Assembly (NCBI GenBank): GCA_036346375.1
Contig: CM070512.1
Location: 43,074,466-43,138,465, forward strand
DNA length: 64,000 bases
Source: Guadua angustifolia
Lineage: Eukaryota > Streptophyta > Magnoliopsida > Poales > Poaceae
Reading direction: 5' to 3'
Position 1 is the stretch's first letter; every line of letters starts with the position of its first letter. Made by a program: the position numbers and the translations under genes. Under the pieces are notes generated by a model. The model had not been told where the DNA came from and did no database searches. It saw nothing but the letters and a program-made list of their open reading frames with translations. This document shows, in pieces, positions 32,870-44,353 of the stretch.

Positions 32870-33295
32870 ATCAAATCACTCTTCATTTTTCATTATTCAT
32901 CCTGTCTTTGCATCCTTTTCGTCTACAATCCTGTTTCCATAAGAGATGGAGTCGAACATCGCATGTCCACTGTAACACACCTCCAGAAAGGATTGAGAGA
33001 TCATTTCAGATTCAGGTGAACTGACTTGAGACTGAAGTTGCTAGTTTGGCTTCTGCAGCAAGAAGAAATGCAGCAAGATTGAGGAGATTCTTGAATTCTT
33101 TCTACTCCCCCGTGCAATCAATGCGAAAACGAAGTGGTGAAAACCTCAGTACCACCAAAGAATATAAGGTAAGCTCATAATACCATCATATATAATATAC
33201 ATCCTTCAACTTGCAAAAGCCCATGGAGGAGGTCACCAGCCCAACAGCACCACCTCCACGCCATGCTTCTCTTCTGAAACTTTGCTTGCAGATGG

Positions 33296-34480
33296 AGGCA
33301 CGCGCGCAGGTTCACAAAACGGTTTGAGACGAAATTCGTAACCCCAGTGGTTTCGAAAACTGCAAAAAACTACTCGAAAACCGCGAAAAACCGAACGATA
33401 TGGCAATTCAAACCATTTTGAAATTGGTCAAACCAGAGGGTGAAAACCGCAATTTTTCAACGAAAACTACTTGATTTTTGCCGAAAACCGAGCGGTTTTT
33501 GAAGAAAACTATGAAAAACCTAAACCGGTTAGGAAAATGGGGGAAAATGAAAAAAAAAGAAAAAAATTGCAAAAAATGTTGTAAAATTTGTAAAAATCCA
33601 TTGAAGACCAAAAAATAGGAAAAATGTAAGAAATATATAAAAATAAGTATGTAAAACTCGAAAAAAAATCAAGTATGATCTCTCCTAAATATAAAAAAAT
33701 TTCGACATAACTATTGCTATATTTTGGATAATTGGAAGTTGTAAACCATTTCTAGCTTGACACGAACACTATGCTTGTTTTTGCGCTTCCTTTTTATGTT
33801 CCCTAATTGGAGGTATCTTTGACTAAAAATCTTCAGCACTAGATGAACATTTCAGCTCCAATTGAAGCTCACATAGAGCAGTCGCCATTAACAAGTTCTT
33901 GTCCATCCGTGGTTAAATAGCATAGCTGCATAAGATACCTTGCAAATACTATTACAACTATATGCTTTTGATGCACCCTCTTTATTAGTGTCCAACAGTT
34001 CAACTAAACTCAGTTGCAAACTAGGCTTTGTTTTTAAACTCTCATGATGTAGTTTTCATTTATCGAAGTGATGTACCAATGCGGCAAATATGTATCATGA
34101 TTTATGAAGCAAACATGAAGCTAACCCAGTTTGTATCAACTGGTGAAGCACAATTCAAATTATTGAACGTATTACACAGTTCACATATCAACACTATTTA
34201 CATTTTAATACCTTACAAAAATTGCTTATGTAAATAATTTGCAAGAAATTGCTTATCTCAAATTGCACGTTGTACAACAAAATAAGTACAAAATATAACT
34301 AGTGGTACAGAGTACAACTTCCATACTAAAGTTTTTGTATTTCATGTATGCATACAATGAGAAGTAAGCTTTTCAATATTGCATAACTTTAACATATTAA
34401 AATGTACCATAGCAAAATAATTATGTGCATACAAATATTGCTACTTGAACAAATAGTGCCATTTTCGGTGTTGTCCATTG
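33296..34480. other. AT-rich unassigned stretch with AAACCG motifs
   Basis: It opens with GGTTCACAAAACGGTTTGAG and is rich in GAAAACCG-type words to 33600. Near 35005 the text AAACGGTTTACCGAGTGGTTTT occurs, so 33303-35057 could be one non-autonomous transposon, but no ends with a target duplication were found. The ORFs in it are not convincing. Confidence 0.35.
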
Positions 34481-34484
34481 TTAC

Positions 34485-34835
34485 TAAATGTACTTCAATA
34501 AATATTACTACTAAATATAATTGAACAAATATTGCTACTAAATATACTTCAATAAATATTGCTACTTAACATAATTGAATAAATACTTTTACTTAACATA
34601 CTTCAACAAATATTGCTACTCGATATACTTGAATAAATATTGCTACTAAATATAATTGAACAAATATAGTTCTTGAAATATGTTTAAGTAAATATTGCTA
34701 CTTGACAGAGATACTTGAATAAATATATATTACTACTAAATAGTGGAACAAATACTGTTACTAAAATATACTTGAAGTATATATTGCTACTTGACATACT
34801 TGAACAAATATTGCTATTAAAAATACTTCTAATTT
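34485..34835. repeat. Degenerate ~28-bp tandem repeat
   Basis: The unit is close to AATAAATATTGCTACTAAATATACTTGA and recurs about a dozen times with substitutions (ACTTAACATA, ACTCGATATA, ACTTGACATA). The AT-rich array forms no ORF worth calling. Confidence 0.8.
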
Positions 34836-35057
34836 CTTTTTTAGATTTTTCTAATTTCTACATTTTGAATGGCTCAAAAACATCTCCAAACTTCATTTTT
34901 TTAAAAAAAATATTCACACCAGATGTCATAAAAAATTAATACTAATTTTAGGAAATTTTACTGATAATTTTTCTAACTTTTTAAAATTTTAAATTCAAAT
35001 TTGAACTTAAACGGTTTACCGAGTGGTTTTGTATTTTATACTGGAGTAACTACGGTC

Positions 35058-35484
35058 TAGGGCTTTTAAAAAAGCTCGAGGCTCACGAGCTACTCGAGTT
35101 CGAGCCGAACTCGAGCTCGCGAGCCTAACCGAGCTGAGCTCGAATAGTTCGCAAGCCTACTCGAGTCTGGATCGAGTTTGCATAAATCGAGCTTTCTCAA
35201 GCTTGTTACCGAGCTTTCTCGAACCGAACTTACTTGAGCCGAACTTACTCGAGCTTGTTACCGAGTCTACTGACCTTACAAAATAACCAAACTTATTCGA
35301 GCTTACCAAGCTTATCGAGCTTAGTCGAGCCGACCTCAAGCCTGCTCGAGCCTAGACCGAGCCGAGCTCAAGTCTGAGTCGAGGCCGAACCCCAACTCGA
35401 GCTCGGCTCGAGCTCAGTTCGAGCCTTACCGAGCTCGAGCCTGGAGGGCCAGGCTCGCTCGAGTTTAGCTCGTTTACAGCTCTA
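35058..35484. mobile_element. hAT MITE rich in GAGCTCG motifs
   Basis: The right end CTCGTTTACAGCTCTA is the inverse of the widespread hAT terminus TAGAGCTGTAAACGAG. The left end is the worn form TAGGGCTTTTAAAAAAGCTCG. The flanks TACGGTC (35051-35057 and 35486-35492) form an 8-bp duplication with one mismatch. The inside is a dense array of GAGCTCGAGCC-type repeats. Confidence 0.8.
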
Positions 35485-35492
35485 GTACGGTC

Positions 35493-36880
35493 GTTTTCTT
35501 AACCCTAAACACGCGGATCTCACCGGTGGTACAACGCCGACCATAGACGAGGAGTGATGGATACAACTGGCTCGGAGGCGAGCCGGTGACGGCCAAGCTA
35601 GGACGTCGACGGAGCACAAAGGAACAAGGTGAAGGTCTCAAGGAGGCAGCGGCCGTACTGCACCAGCACAGGGACGAGGCAGCACAGTATTGGACCTAGC
35701 TGGGCCTAATACTGCCAACCGGCCCACCCTCCCATACCTTTCCTTTTTTTAATTACTATTCGAGTGCTCGTTTTAACCAAATAATTAAATTATGATACCT
35801 GTTTAAAAAAATAAAATTATGCTACGAGGAGACAGAAGGAGCAGATGTTGGTAGGAAGAGTGATGCAGTTGGTTTTCTTTTTATCCCGCGGTCCATAAGT
35901 CGGCATGTTCCTTTTCTTAGAGATGAGAGGGAGTATGGATGATCATCACCAACTTGTATTTATTTGTTAGTAAAGGTGTATTTTCTTTCCATGAATGTAA
36001 ACATTTATATAAAGCAGAGAGAATCAGCGCTCAACCAGTCATGCCACGTCACCGTTTCTGCGAAAAGGTTCTTCAAAAAATTTGAAATTACATTTCGATC
36101 CTTCGATCTGTTTTCAGCAAAAAGGATCTGAAAAACCAAAATTACGCTTAAGTCCCTCCACGGTTTACGTTTAGGTCCTCTCGGAAGTTTTTAACAAAAT
36201 GGATCCAAAGAAAAATAGAATTGCGCTTAGGTCCCAAGAAATCGGATTTTAGCAAACTTGGCCTGAAGAAAAACTAAACTATGTTTAGGTCCCTCCGCGG
36301 TTTTCTCCTAAAAAACCCGCAGATTCGTCGACGGTTTGTACCAGTCCACAGATTCACCGGCATGTCCTAGCGACCCTTTTTAAAAAGAAGAAAAACCGAT
36401 ATTACACAAAAATAAATAAAATTACGTTTAGCTCCCTTCATGGTTTTCTCCAAAAAAATCCACAGTTTCGCTGACGGCTCATAGCAACCCATTTTTTAAA
36501 AAAAATCAAGAAAATCGAAATTACGTAATTTTTTTAGAAATATCCGTCGCACTAAATTTCGTGCGGCGTAACGTCGCGCGACCAAATTGCCCAGATTTCA
36601 CACGACGCAACGTCGCACGATGAAATTTCATGCTGCGTAACGTAGCTGCAACCTTTCAATTAAATTCGTGCTCGCACTCCCCGCCCCCGCGGCGCGTCAT
36701 CGCTACCGCGTGCAAGCCCACTGATGAAAGAAGATCGCAAGATGATTGTATGTTTCACCGTTTAACAGTTACGTAAATAAAAAAAAACAAAGGTACATAA
36801 TAATTATTTGTTCTTTTATTTGCTTCAAAACTTGCACGGCTTATGTATACTAGCAATAATAGCGCGCTACGCTACACCGT
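35493..36880. other. Unassigned DNA with no clear gene
   Basis: A GC-rich patch (35510-35710) is followed by phrases such as AATTACGCTTAAGTCCCTCC / TTTAGGTCCCTCCGCGGTTTT repeated between 36130 and 36440, and by CGTCGCACGATGAAATTTCATG-type repeats near 36545-36650. It looks like repetitive intergenic DNA. Confidence 0.4.
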
Positions 36881-36884
36881 TTTG

Positions 36885-37235
36885 CCAAGGCGATAGGACC
36901 CATTGGCGAATCCATGGGCTGCTATAAACCTTCGATGAAATCTATGTTTTTTTTTAGAAAATGGAAAATTTGGTCGAATTTTCGATCTTCGTATTTTTTA
37001 AATAAAATGGGTCGGTAGGACCCGTTGGCGAATCCATGGGCTGCTATAAATCTTCGACGAATCTGCATTTTTTTTTAGAAAATTATATTTTTTTAAATAA
37101 AATGGGTCGGTAGGACCCGTTGGCGAATTTATAGGCTGCTATAAACCTTCGACGAATCCGCATTTTTTTTAGAAAACCACGGCTAGGACCCGTCGGCAAA
37201 TCGATAAGTTGCTATAAACCTTCGACGTATCTGCT
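36885..37235. repeat. Tandem repeat, about four copies, unequal period
   Basis: The unit GGACC(C)(G/A)TTGGCGAATCCATGGGCTGCTATAAA(C/T)CTTCGACGAATC(T/C)GCATTTTTTTT starts near 36896, 37018, 37108 and 37187. The copies decay towards the right. No ORF spans it. Confidence 0.75.
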
Positions 37236-37523
37236 TTTTTTGTGGCGAAAACATTTTTTCCGGGTTTTTTTTGTGACGAAAACATTTTTTCCTGGAAAAA
37301 CGGAGAAAGGACCTAGACATAAGAAGCAGGGGCCTGTTTGTTATTTTTTTGGACCTGTTCGCTATCCTAAAAAATTAGAAAATGGCTTGTTCGCGATTTG
37401 AACTTAACGGGAGGTTTTTCCGTAAAATACCGTACCAGGGACCTAAACGCGATGAAAAAAAATTATCTTCGTCTCACAAAAAATCGCGAAGGACCTATTC
37501 GTAATTCGTAAGGATCTATCCGT

Positions 37524-37715
37524 AATTCGAAGAAATGGAGGGTTTTTTGCAAAACTGGCTTGGGGGACACGTGGGTGGGCTGGTCTCTCGGCAATCTCTT
37601 CTGGTATAAAGGATGATTCCAATTCGAAGAAATAGAGGGGTTGTTTTGCAAAACCGGCTTGGGGGACATGTGGGTGGGCTGATCTCTCGATAATCTCTTC
37701 TGGTATAAAGGATGG
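37524..37715. repeat. Two tandem copies of a 97-bp unit
   Basis: AATTCGAAGAAAT(G/A)GAGGG... through CTTGGGGGACA(C/T)GTGGGTGGGCTG to CTCTTCTGGTATAAAGGATG occurs at 37524 and again at 37621. The overlapping minus-strand ORFs (37443-37760) repeat the same peptide and have no known domain. Confidence 0.85.
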
Positions 37716-37869
37716 AATCATTAGAAGGTACCGTATAGGAGCACCGTTCACAAAAACCATCCTACGGTACGCAGCGATCTTACGACGTTTCTAGACAGTA
37801 CGTAACTCTGGCCGGCACGCGGGGTCTCGGTGCGTGTTGGCAGAGGCGAGAGGACTCGGGTTTACTTTG

Positions 37870-38192
37870 GTGCAAGTCCTCTGGCTCTTTTATAAGCGGC
37901 TGCGCCACACCAAGTTTGTTCTCCTCGTAGCTGCAACGTACGTGAACATGGCTTGCCGTCCCGACGTCGTCCACGGCGTTGTCGCCACCTGAGGCGACGA
38001 AGACGACGGCTCTGTCCGGCTGCCCGCATCCATGTCTGGGGAAGCAGCACCTTGCTCTGCCCCGGCGTGGCCCTCCGCTTCCACGCCGTCATCGACTGCA
38101 CGCCCATCAAGGACCCCACGCCGCGGCTGACGATCTAGTTCGTCAAGAACGAGCCGGACGGCTCCGGCGGCAGCAACCGCAGCGCACCCTGA
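37870..38192 (+). pseudogene. GC-rich gene fragment of unknown function
   Basis: In the frame ending at the TGA 38190-38192 nearly all third positions are G or C, as in grass coding exons. Readable parts are LRFHAVIDCTPIKDPTPRL and FVKNEPDGSGGSNRSAP, separated by an in-frame TAG at 38136. Upstream, the frame loses coherence near 38030. A TATA-like TTTATAAG lies near 37889. I do not recognise the family. The gypsy LTR begins 26 bp after the stop codon. Confidence 0.45.
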
Positions 38193-38334
38193 TTGCTGGG
38201 TTCACACGTGACCTCGGTGTCAGGACCCTGAATGAAATCCGAATGCAACCCAACACTACCGCTCGGAAAACAACAGAGGAAACAGAAATCGCCACAAACA
38301 CATCAGATAAACGAATATTTAACGAACTAGCTAG

Positions 38335-39116
38335 TGTTAGAATTTATGGGCCTAGTCTATTTTATTGAATTCAATAAATCCCAAGGCCTATGTTTAATAC
38401 GTTTTAATGGAGGGGGTTACCAGTGCTTAATGGCGGGGGTTATCAGTGCTTAATGGCGGGGGTTTCTGGTGCCTTGATGGTGTCTAGGTTCATTGAACCA
38501 GCTCCTCCAGGTGCCTATATAAGACAGCCCCTACCTCTTGAGTCCTTGCACCACACACCTCAAGCTCTCTCTCTCTCTCGCATTCCACTGTTGTTGCTTC
38601 TCTGCATCTCCGTACAAAGATTCTCATGAGCACGAGAGCTGCTGGGAGAGCAGGCCTCCGAAACCCCGTCTGCGTGAGATTCTGCTCGGGATACGCCGGC
38701 GATAAGGTTTTTGGGGAGCGCACTTTCTGCGTGACTGCTCGGGTTTATCTACTACTTCGTCGTCTACTTCCTGGTGGCCGATCGAGGGACTGCACTGCGA
38801 ACATCTTCCTGCATCAACGTTCGATCGACTACACTGAACAACTGCGATCATGACAACTGATCAGCAGAATAGCACCACCAGTGTCACCGGCACTGGTCCT
38901 GCTGCAGGGTATAAATTCATAAACTCTGTTGTGTTATTTTTATGGTTTCCAGTACTGTTTGCATATGCGATGAATATGCTAGCTACTACTTATGTTAAGT
39001 ACTACATGTTCAGTATGTATTTCAGTACTGTTTGGTTTATCAATATGGTCACTCATTTTGTCATGTTATATAAACTTTGGATTAAAATTAATCGAAAAGT
39101 GCCTATTTTCCCAACA
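38335..39116 (+). repeat. 5' LTR of the copia element
   Basis: It contains a TATA box (TATATAAG, 38516-38523), a (CT)n run near 38565, and at 38850 an ATG opening the frame MTTDQQNSTTSVTGTG, which appears to be the gag start. Confidence 0.85.
38516..38523 (+). promoter_or_regulatory. TATA box in the copia LTR
   Basis: GCCTATATAAGACAGCCC, followed by a C/T-rich leader; the same sequence occurs in the 3' LTR near 43752. Confidence 0.7.
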
Positions 39117-42100
39117 ATCCAAAAACCTTATGTTAGGAACTTTTCGATCACTGGCTTTGCTGCTGCGCTAAAGCCTAATGTGTTTGATGGATCAAATTAT
39201 AAACGTTGGCGTGCCAAGATGATTCTATGGTTGTGACCATGAGCGTGTTTCACGTTATGCAAAGGCAAGCTCGAGGCGAGGCTCTCGATGAACAAGAGAG
39301 AGTTTTGCGGTTGCCGATAATTTGTTCAGAGGCGAAGTGATTAGCGTTCTAGGCGAAAACTTGGTGGATGTGTACATGATTCTGCCTACGGGAAAAGAAA
39401 TGTGGGATGCCCTCGACGCTAAGTTCGGGGTTTCGGACGCAGGCAGCGAGCTGTACGTCATGGAGCAGTTTCATGACTATAGAATGGTTGATGATCGCTC
39501 TGTAGTCGAACAGGCTCATGAGATTGATTAAACTGCGAAAAGAACTTGAGAATTTTCCTTGTGTGTTGCCTGACAAGTTTGTGGCGGGGTGCATTATTGC
39601 TAAGTTGCCACAGTCTTGGAGGGATTTTGCCACTACTCTAAAACATAAGAGACAAGAGTTCAGTGTCGCTGATCTCATCGGGTCTCTAGATGTTGAGGAG
39701 AAGGCGAGGGCAAAAGACACTAAGGAAAAAGGACTTGATGGAAGTTCTAGTGCCAATTTAGTACAGAAGAGAAACTTTCAGTCCCGCAAGAAAAACAAGA
39801 ACATGTTCAGTGATAAAAATAAAGCCGTTCAAACTACTAGCTTCAAGAAGAAGAAGAATTCAGGAAAGGAGATCTTTGTTTGCGCAAGTCCGCCATTGGG
39901 CTAAGGATTGCATTGAGCGCAAAGATAAGCGAAAAAGTCCGCCAACATTGTTATTGGCAATCTTGAAGAGGAACAACCGGTATGTAACAAGACCTCTCGT
40001 TCTATCAAGATGTCACTCACCGGACCGTGGGTTGACACTGGGGCCAATATACATGTGTGTGCTGACAGGTCTATGTTTTCTTCTTACCAGGTCACAAGGA
40101 CTTCCTCCGTGCTGATGGGGAACGGGTCGCATGCGTTTGTACGTGGAGTCGGCACAGTTGATCTGAAGTTCACTTCAGGCAAGGTTGTGCGACTGAGGAA
40201 CGTACAACATGTACCCGCGATAAATAAAAACCTTGTCAGTGGATCTCTTTTGTGTAGAGATGGTTATAAGCTAGTATTTGAGTCCAATAAATGTGTTGTA
40301 TCCAGGTTTGGATCATTTATTGGTAAAGGCTATGAGAGTGGAGGCTTGTTCCGCTTATCTGTGACAGACTTGTGCAACAATGTGGTGAATCATGTATGTA
40401 ATGATGAATCTAATATATGGCATTCACGACTTTGTCATATTAATCTTGGTTGCATGACGCGTTTAGCCAGTATGAGTTTAATCCCAAAATTCACTCCAGT
40501 CAAAGGTTCTAAGTGCCAAGTATGTGTTCAATCGAAGCAACCCCGCAAGCCTCACAAGGCAGCAGAGGCGAGGAACTTGGCACCATTAGAACTAGTTCAT
40601 TCCGATTTGTGCGAGATGAACGGAGAGTTGACAAAGGGTGGTAAGAGGTATTTCATGACTTTGATAGATGATTCTACTAGATATTGCTATGTGTACTTAC
40701 TAAAGTCTAAAGATGAGGCACTTCACTATTTTAAGATCTATAAAGCTGAAGCTGAAAACCAACTTGAGAGAAAGATAAAGCGGCTTAGGTCCGATCGTGG
40801 TGGAGAGTATTTTTCAAATGAGTTTGATTTATTCTGCGAGGAACATGGTATAATCCATGAGAGGACGCCTCCCTATTCACCTCAGTCAAATGGGGTTGCC
40901 GAAAGAAAGAACCGCACTCTAACTGAGATGGTCAATGCCATGTTAGAAACAGCGGGACTTTCCAAGGAATGGTGGGGTGAGGCTATATTGATTGTGTGTC
41001 ATGTCCTAAACAGGGTTCCTACAAAGAATAAAGAGATAACACCATTCGAGGAATGGGAAAAGAAAAGACTAAACCTCTCTTACTTACGAACTTGGGGTTG
41101 TTTGGCTAAGGTCAATGTGCCAATCTCAAAGAAGCGTAAGCTTGGACCTAAAACCGTGGATTGTGTCTTTATTGGTTATGCTTTTCACAGTATTGGGTAT
41201 AGATTCTTAATAGTAAAATCTGGAATACCTGATATGTATGAAGGTACGATAATGGAGTCCAGAGATGTCACATTCTTTGAGGACATATTTCTAATGAGAG
41301 AAACATCTAGCACATCTAGCCAAGAACCTATCTTCTCTCCAGAACCTACCACTCCTTTAATACACACCGAACCTTCACTTGAAGAGAATCCAATAGATGA
41401 AGACAATGAAGCAACTCGCAAGAGTAAGAGACAAAGGACTATAAAGTCTTTTGGTGATAATTTCATTGTATATCTAGTGGATGATACTCCAAGAACCATT
41501 TCGAGGCATATTCATCTCGGGATCTTGACTATTGGAAGGAAGCGATCCGGAGTGAGATGGATTCCATCATGAGTAATGGAACTTGGGAGATCGTTGATCG
41601 TCCTTATGGGTGCAAACACAGAGGATGCAAGTGGGTGTTCAAGAAAAAGCTTAGGCCTGATGGTACGATTGAAAAGTACAAGGCAAGGCTTGTGGCCAAG
41701 GGTTATACCCAGAAAGAAGGCGAAGATTTCTTTGATACTTACTCACCTGTTGCAAGACTAACTACTATCCGAGTACTACTATCATTGGCTGTCTCTCACG
41801 GTCTGCTTGTCCATCAAATGGATGTTAAGACGGCTTTCCTTAATGGAGAGTTGGAGGAGGAAATCTACATGGAACAACCAGATGGATTTGTAGTAAGTGG
41901 ACATGAAGGAAAGGTGTGTAAACTATTAAAATCTTTGTATGGTCTGAAGCAAGCACCTAAGCAGTGGCATGAGAAGTTTGATAGAACTTTGACTTCTGTT
42001 GGTTTTGTTGTGAATGAAGCTGATAAGTGTGTGTATTACCGCTATGGTGGGGGAGAGGGAGTGATCTTGTGTTTATATGTCGATGACATATCGATCTTTG

Positions 42101-43028
42101 GGACCAAATTTTAATGTGATTAAAGAGGTCAAGGATTTTTTGTCCGAAAACTTTGAAATGAAAGATTTGGGAGAAGCAGATGTCATCTTAAACATTAAGT
42201 TGTTACGAGGAGATGATGGTGGGGTTACACTCGTGCAGTCCCACTATGTGGAAAAGGTTTTGAGTCGCTTTGGATTTAGTGACTACAAACCTGCTCCAAC
42301 ACCGTATGATCCTAGTGTGCTACTATGAAAGAATCAAAGTATAGCAAAGGATCAACTGAGATATTCCCAAATCATTGGCTCTCTGATGTATTTAGCTAGT
42401 GCTACGAGGCCAGATATCTCGTTTGCTGTGAGCAAACTGAGCCGATTTGTTTCAAATCCGGGAGATGATCACTGGCGTGCTCTGGAAAGAGTGATGCGCT
42501 ATCTAAAAGGGACAGCTAGCTATGGCATTCACTATACCGGGTACCCAAGGGTACTAGAGGGTTATAGTGATTCAAACCGATATCGATCTTGATGAGATAA
42601 AAGCCACAAGTGGATATGTGTTCACTTTGGGAGGTGGCGCTGTTTCCTGGAAGTCTTGCAAGCAGACCATCTTAACGAGGTCAACTATGGAAGCAGAACT
42701 CACAGCATTAGATACCACCACTGTTGAAGCCGATTGGCTTCGTGAGCTTGTGATGGACTTGCCGATTGTTGAGAAACCGGTACCTGCTATTCTTTTGAAT
42801 TGTGACAATCAGACTGTGATTGTCAAGGTCAACAGTTCTAAGGATAACATGAAGTCATCAAGACACGTCAAGAGGCGGTTGAAATCTGTCAGGAAGATGA
42901 AAACTTCCGGAGTGATAACGTTGGACTATGTCCAGATAGCTAAAAACTTGGCAGATCCCTTTACGAAAGGGCTATCACGGAATGTGATAGATGAAGCATC
43001 GAGGGAGATGGGCTTGAGACCCACTTGA
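38850..43028 (+). pseudogene. Copia gag-pol polyprotein, frameshifted
   Basis: Gag starts at 38850 in the LTR. A predicted intron (38909-39135) joins it in frame to NFSITGFAAALKPNVFDG. Protease: WVDTGANIHVCADR near 40030. GAG-pre-integrase: IWHSRLCHINLGCM near 40417. Integrase core: HSDLCEMNGE (40598), LIDDSTRYCYVYLL and TPPYSPQSNGVAERKNRTL (40866). Reverse transcriptase: WVFKKKLRPDGTIEKYKARL (41632), QMDVKTAFLNGELEEEIYM and LYVDDISIFG (42075). RNase H-like end: SGYVFTLGGGAVSWKSCKQ (42610) and NLADPFTKGL. Breaks lie near 39237, 39300, 39530, 39890, 41510-41560, 42105, 42327 and 42575. The largest open part is 40010-41572. Confidence 0.85.
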
Positions 43029-43572
43029 GTCATGCCTTAGTGGTAACTCATCCTATGTGATCGGAGATCCCGTGAAGTAGGGTGGTGAAACAAGCTATTG
43101 GCTGGCTGAGAGGAGAGTACTTTTGTACACAGCCCACTCCGTTGGAGATGCATTACTCTCCTAATCTGTATGGCAGGTTGGTTATACCTTAATGTGTTCC
43201 GAGTGGCTTGAATAAGCAGAGATGTTGTCCTATAGGACATCTTATGAGGAATACACCTATATGAGCCCGACTGCTAGTCATAGTCTATGAGATTGGGTGA
43301 TCTCTAGAAAGCTCATGAAAGGCCACGGAGTACGACTTATATGCTCCAAACCGAGGGGATGCATTTGGCAGCCTAGTATCAGTAAAGGGCTTTGGTGAAA
43401 CTTATTCGCACAAAACTGTCAATTCAAGGCCTAGTCCATTGGTCAGTTGTGGATGAGCGTAATCTCTGTCCTAGGTGGATGTTCAACTTAACAGTCTCCA
43501 TCGAAACACTGGTATATCAAACAACAGTGGAACTGAGAGTATTTCACATATGCCTTGGAATTTGGTGGGGAT
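43029..43572 (+). other. Copia 3' untranslated internal region
   Basis: Non-coding sequence between the polyprotein stop and the 3' LTR, ending with the purine-rich TTTGGTGGGGAT. The minus-strand ORF 43037-43240 and the plus-strand start of ORF 43392-44090 are incidental. Confidence 0.6.
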
Positions 43573-44353
43573 TGTTAGAATTTATGGGCCTAGTCTATTT
43601 TATTGAATTCAATAAATGCCAAGGCCTATGTTTAATACGTTTTAATGGAGGGGTTACCGAAGGCTTAATGGCGGGGTTATCAGTGCTTAATGGCGGGGTT
43701 TCTGGTGCCTTGATGGTGTCTAGGTTCATTGAACCAGCTCCTCCAGGTGCCTATATAAGACAGCCCCTACCTCTTGAGTCCTTGCACCACACACCTCAAG
43801 CTCTCTCTCTCTCTCTCGCATTCCACTGCTGTTGCTTCTCTGCATCTCCGTACCAGCATTCTGCGAGCACAGGAGCTGCTGGGAGAGCAGGCCTCCGAAA
43901 CCCCGTCTGCGTGAGATTCTGCTCGGGATACGCCGACGATAAGGTTTTTGGGGAGCGCACTTTCTGCGCGACTGCTCGGGTTTATCTACTACTTCGTCGT
44001 CTACTTCCTGGTGGCCGATCGAGGGACTGCACTACGAACATCTTCCTGCATCAACGTTCGATCGACTACACTGAACAACTGCGATCATGACAACTGATCA
44101 GTAGAATAGCACCACCAGTGTCACCGGCACTGGTCCTGCTGCAGGGTATAAATTCATAAACTCTGTTGTGTTATTTTTATGGTTTCCAGTACTGTTTGCA
44201 TATGCGATGAATATGCTAGCTACTACTTATGTTAAGTACTACATATTCAGTATGTATTTCAGTACTGTTTGGTTTATCAATATGGTCACTCATTTTGTCA
44301 TGTTATATAAACTCTGGATTAAAATTAATCGAAAAGTGCCTATTTTCCCAACA
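43573..44353 (+). repeat. 3' LTR of the copia element
   Basis: Nearly identical to 38335-39116. The in-LTR gag start here carries a TAG at its sixth codon (ATGACAACTGATCAGTAG), which does not affect the upstream copy. Confidence 0.9.

Larger units (their letters stand above)
30998..33295 (+). repeat. Copy of the neprosin-gene flank, split by a LINE
   Basis: Once the LINE (31132-32869) is removed, 30998-33295 aligns with 56575-57470, the region just downstream of the neprosin gene. Shared landmarks are AACACACCTCCAG(A/G)AAGGA, GAGACTGAAG(T/C)TGCTAGTTTGGCTT, AATGCGAAAACGAA(G/A)TGGTG, ACTTGCAAAA..CCAT(G)GAGGAGGTCACCAGCCCAA and CCATGCTTCTCTTC(T/A)GAAACTTT. The similarity stops at 33295, before any coding exon. 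It may be the relic of a second, lost gene copy. Confidence 0.7.
38335..44353 (+). mobile_element. Ty1/copia retrotransposon, complete structure
   Basis: The LTRs 38335-39116 and 43573-44353 (782 and 781 bp, TGTTAG...CCAACA) are almost identical. The target duplication GCTAG is exact (38330-38334 and 44354-44358), so it inserted into the gypsy LTR as an intact unit. A purine tract GGTGGGGAT precedes the 3' LTR. The expected tRNA-iMet primer site is not found after the 5' LTR. The high LTR identity suggests a fairly recent insertion, although the coding region has several breaks. Confidence 0.9.

Noticed and set aside
43392..44090. 232-codon ORF as a host gene
   Set aside because: It runs from the copia 3' UTR into the 3' LTR and has no domain.
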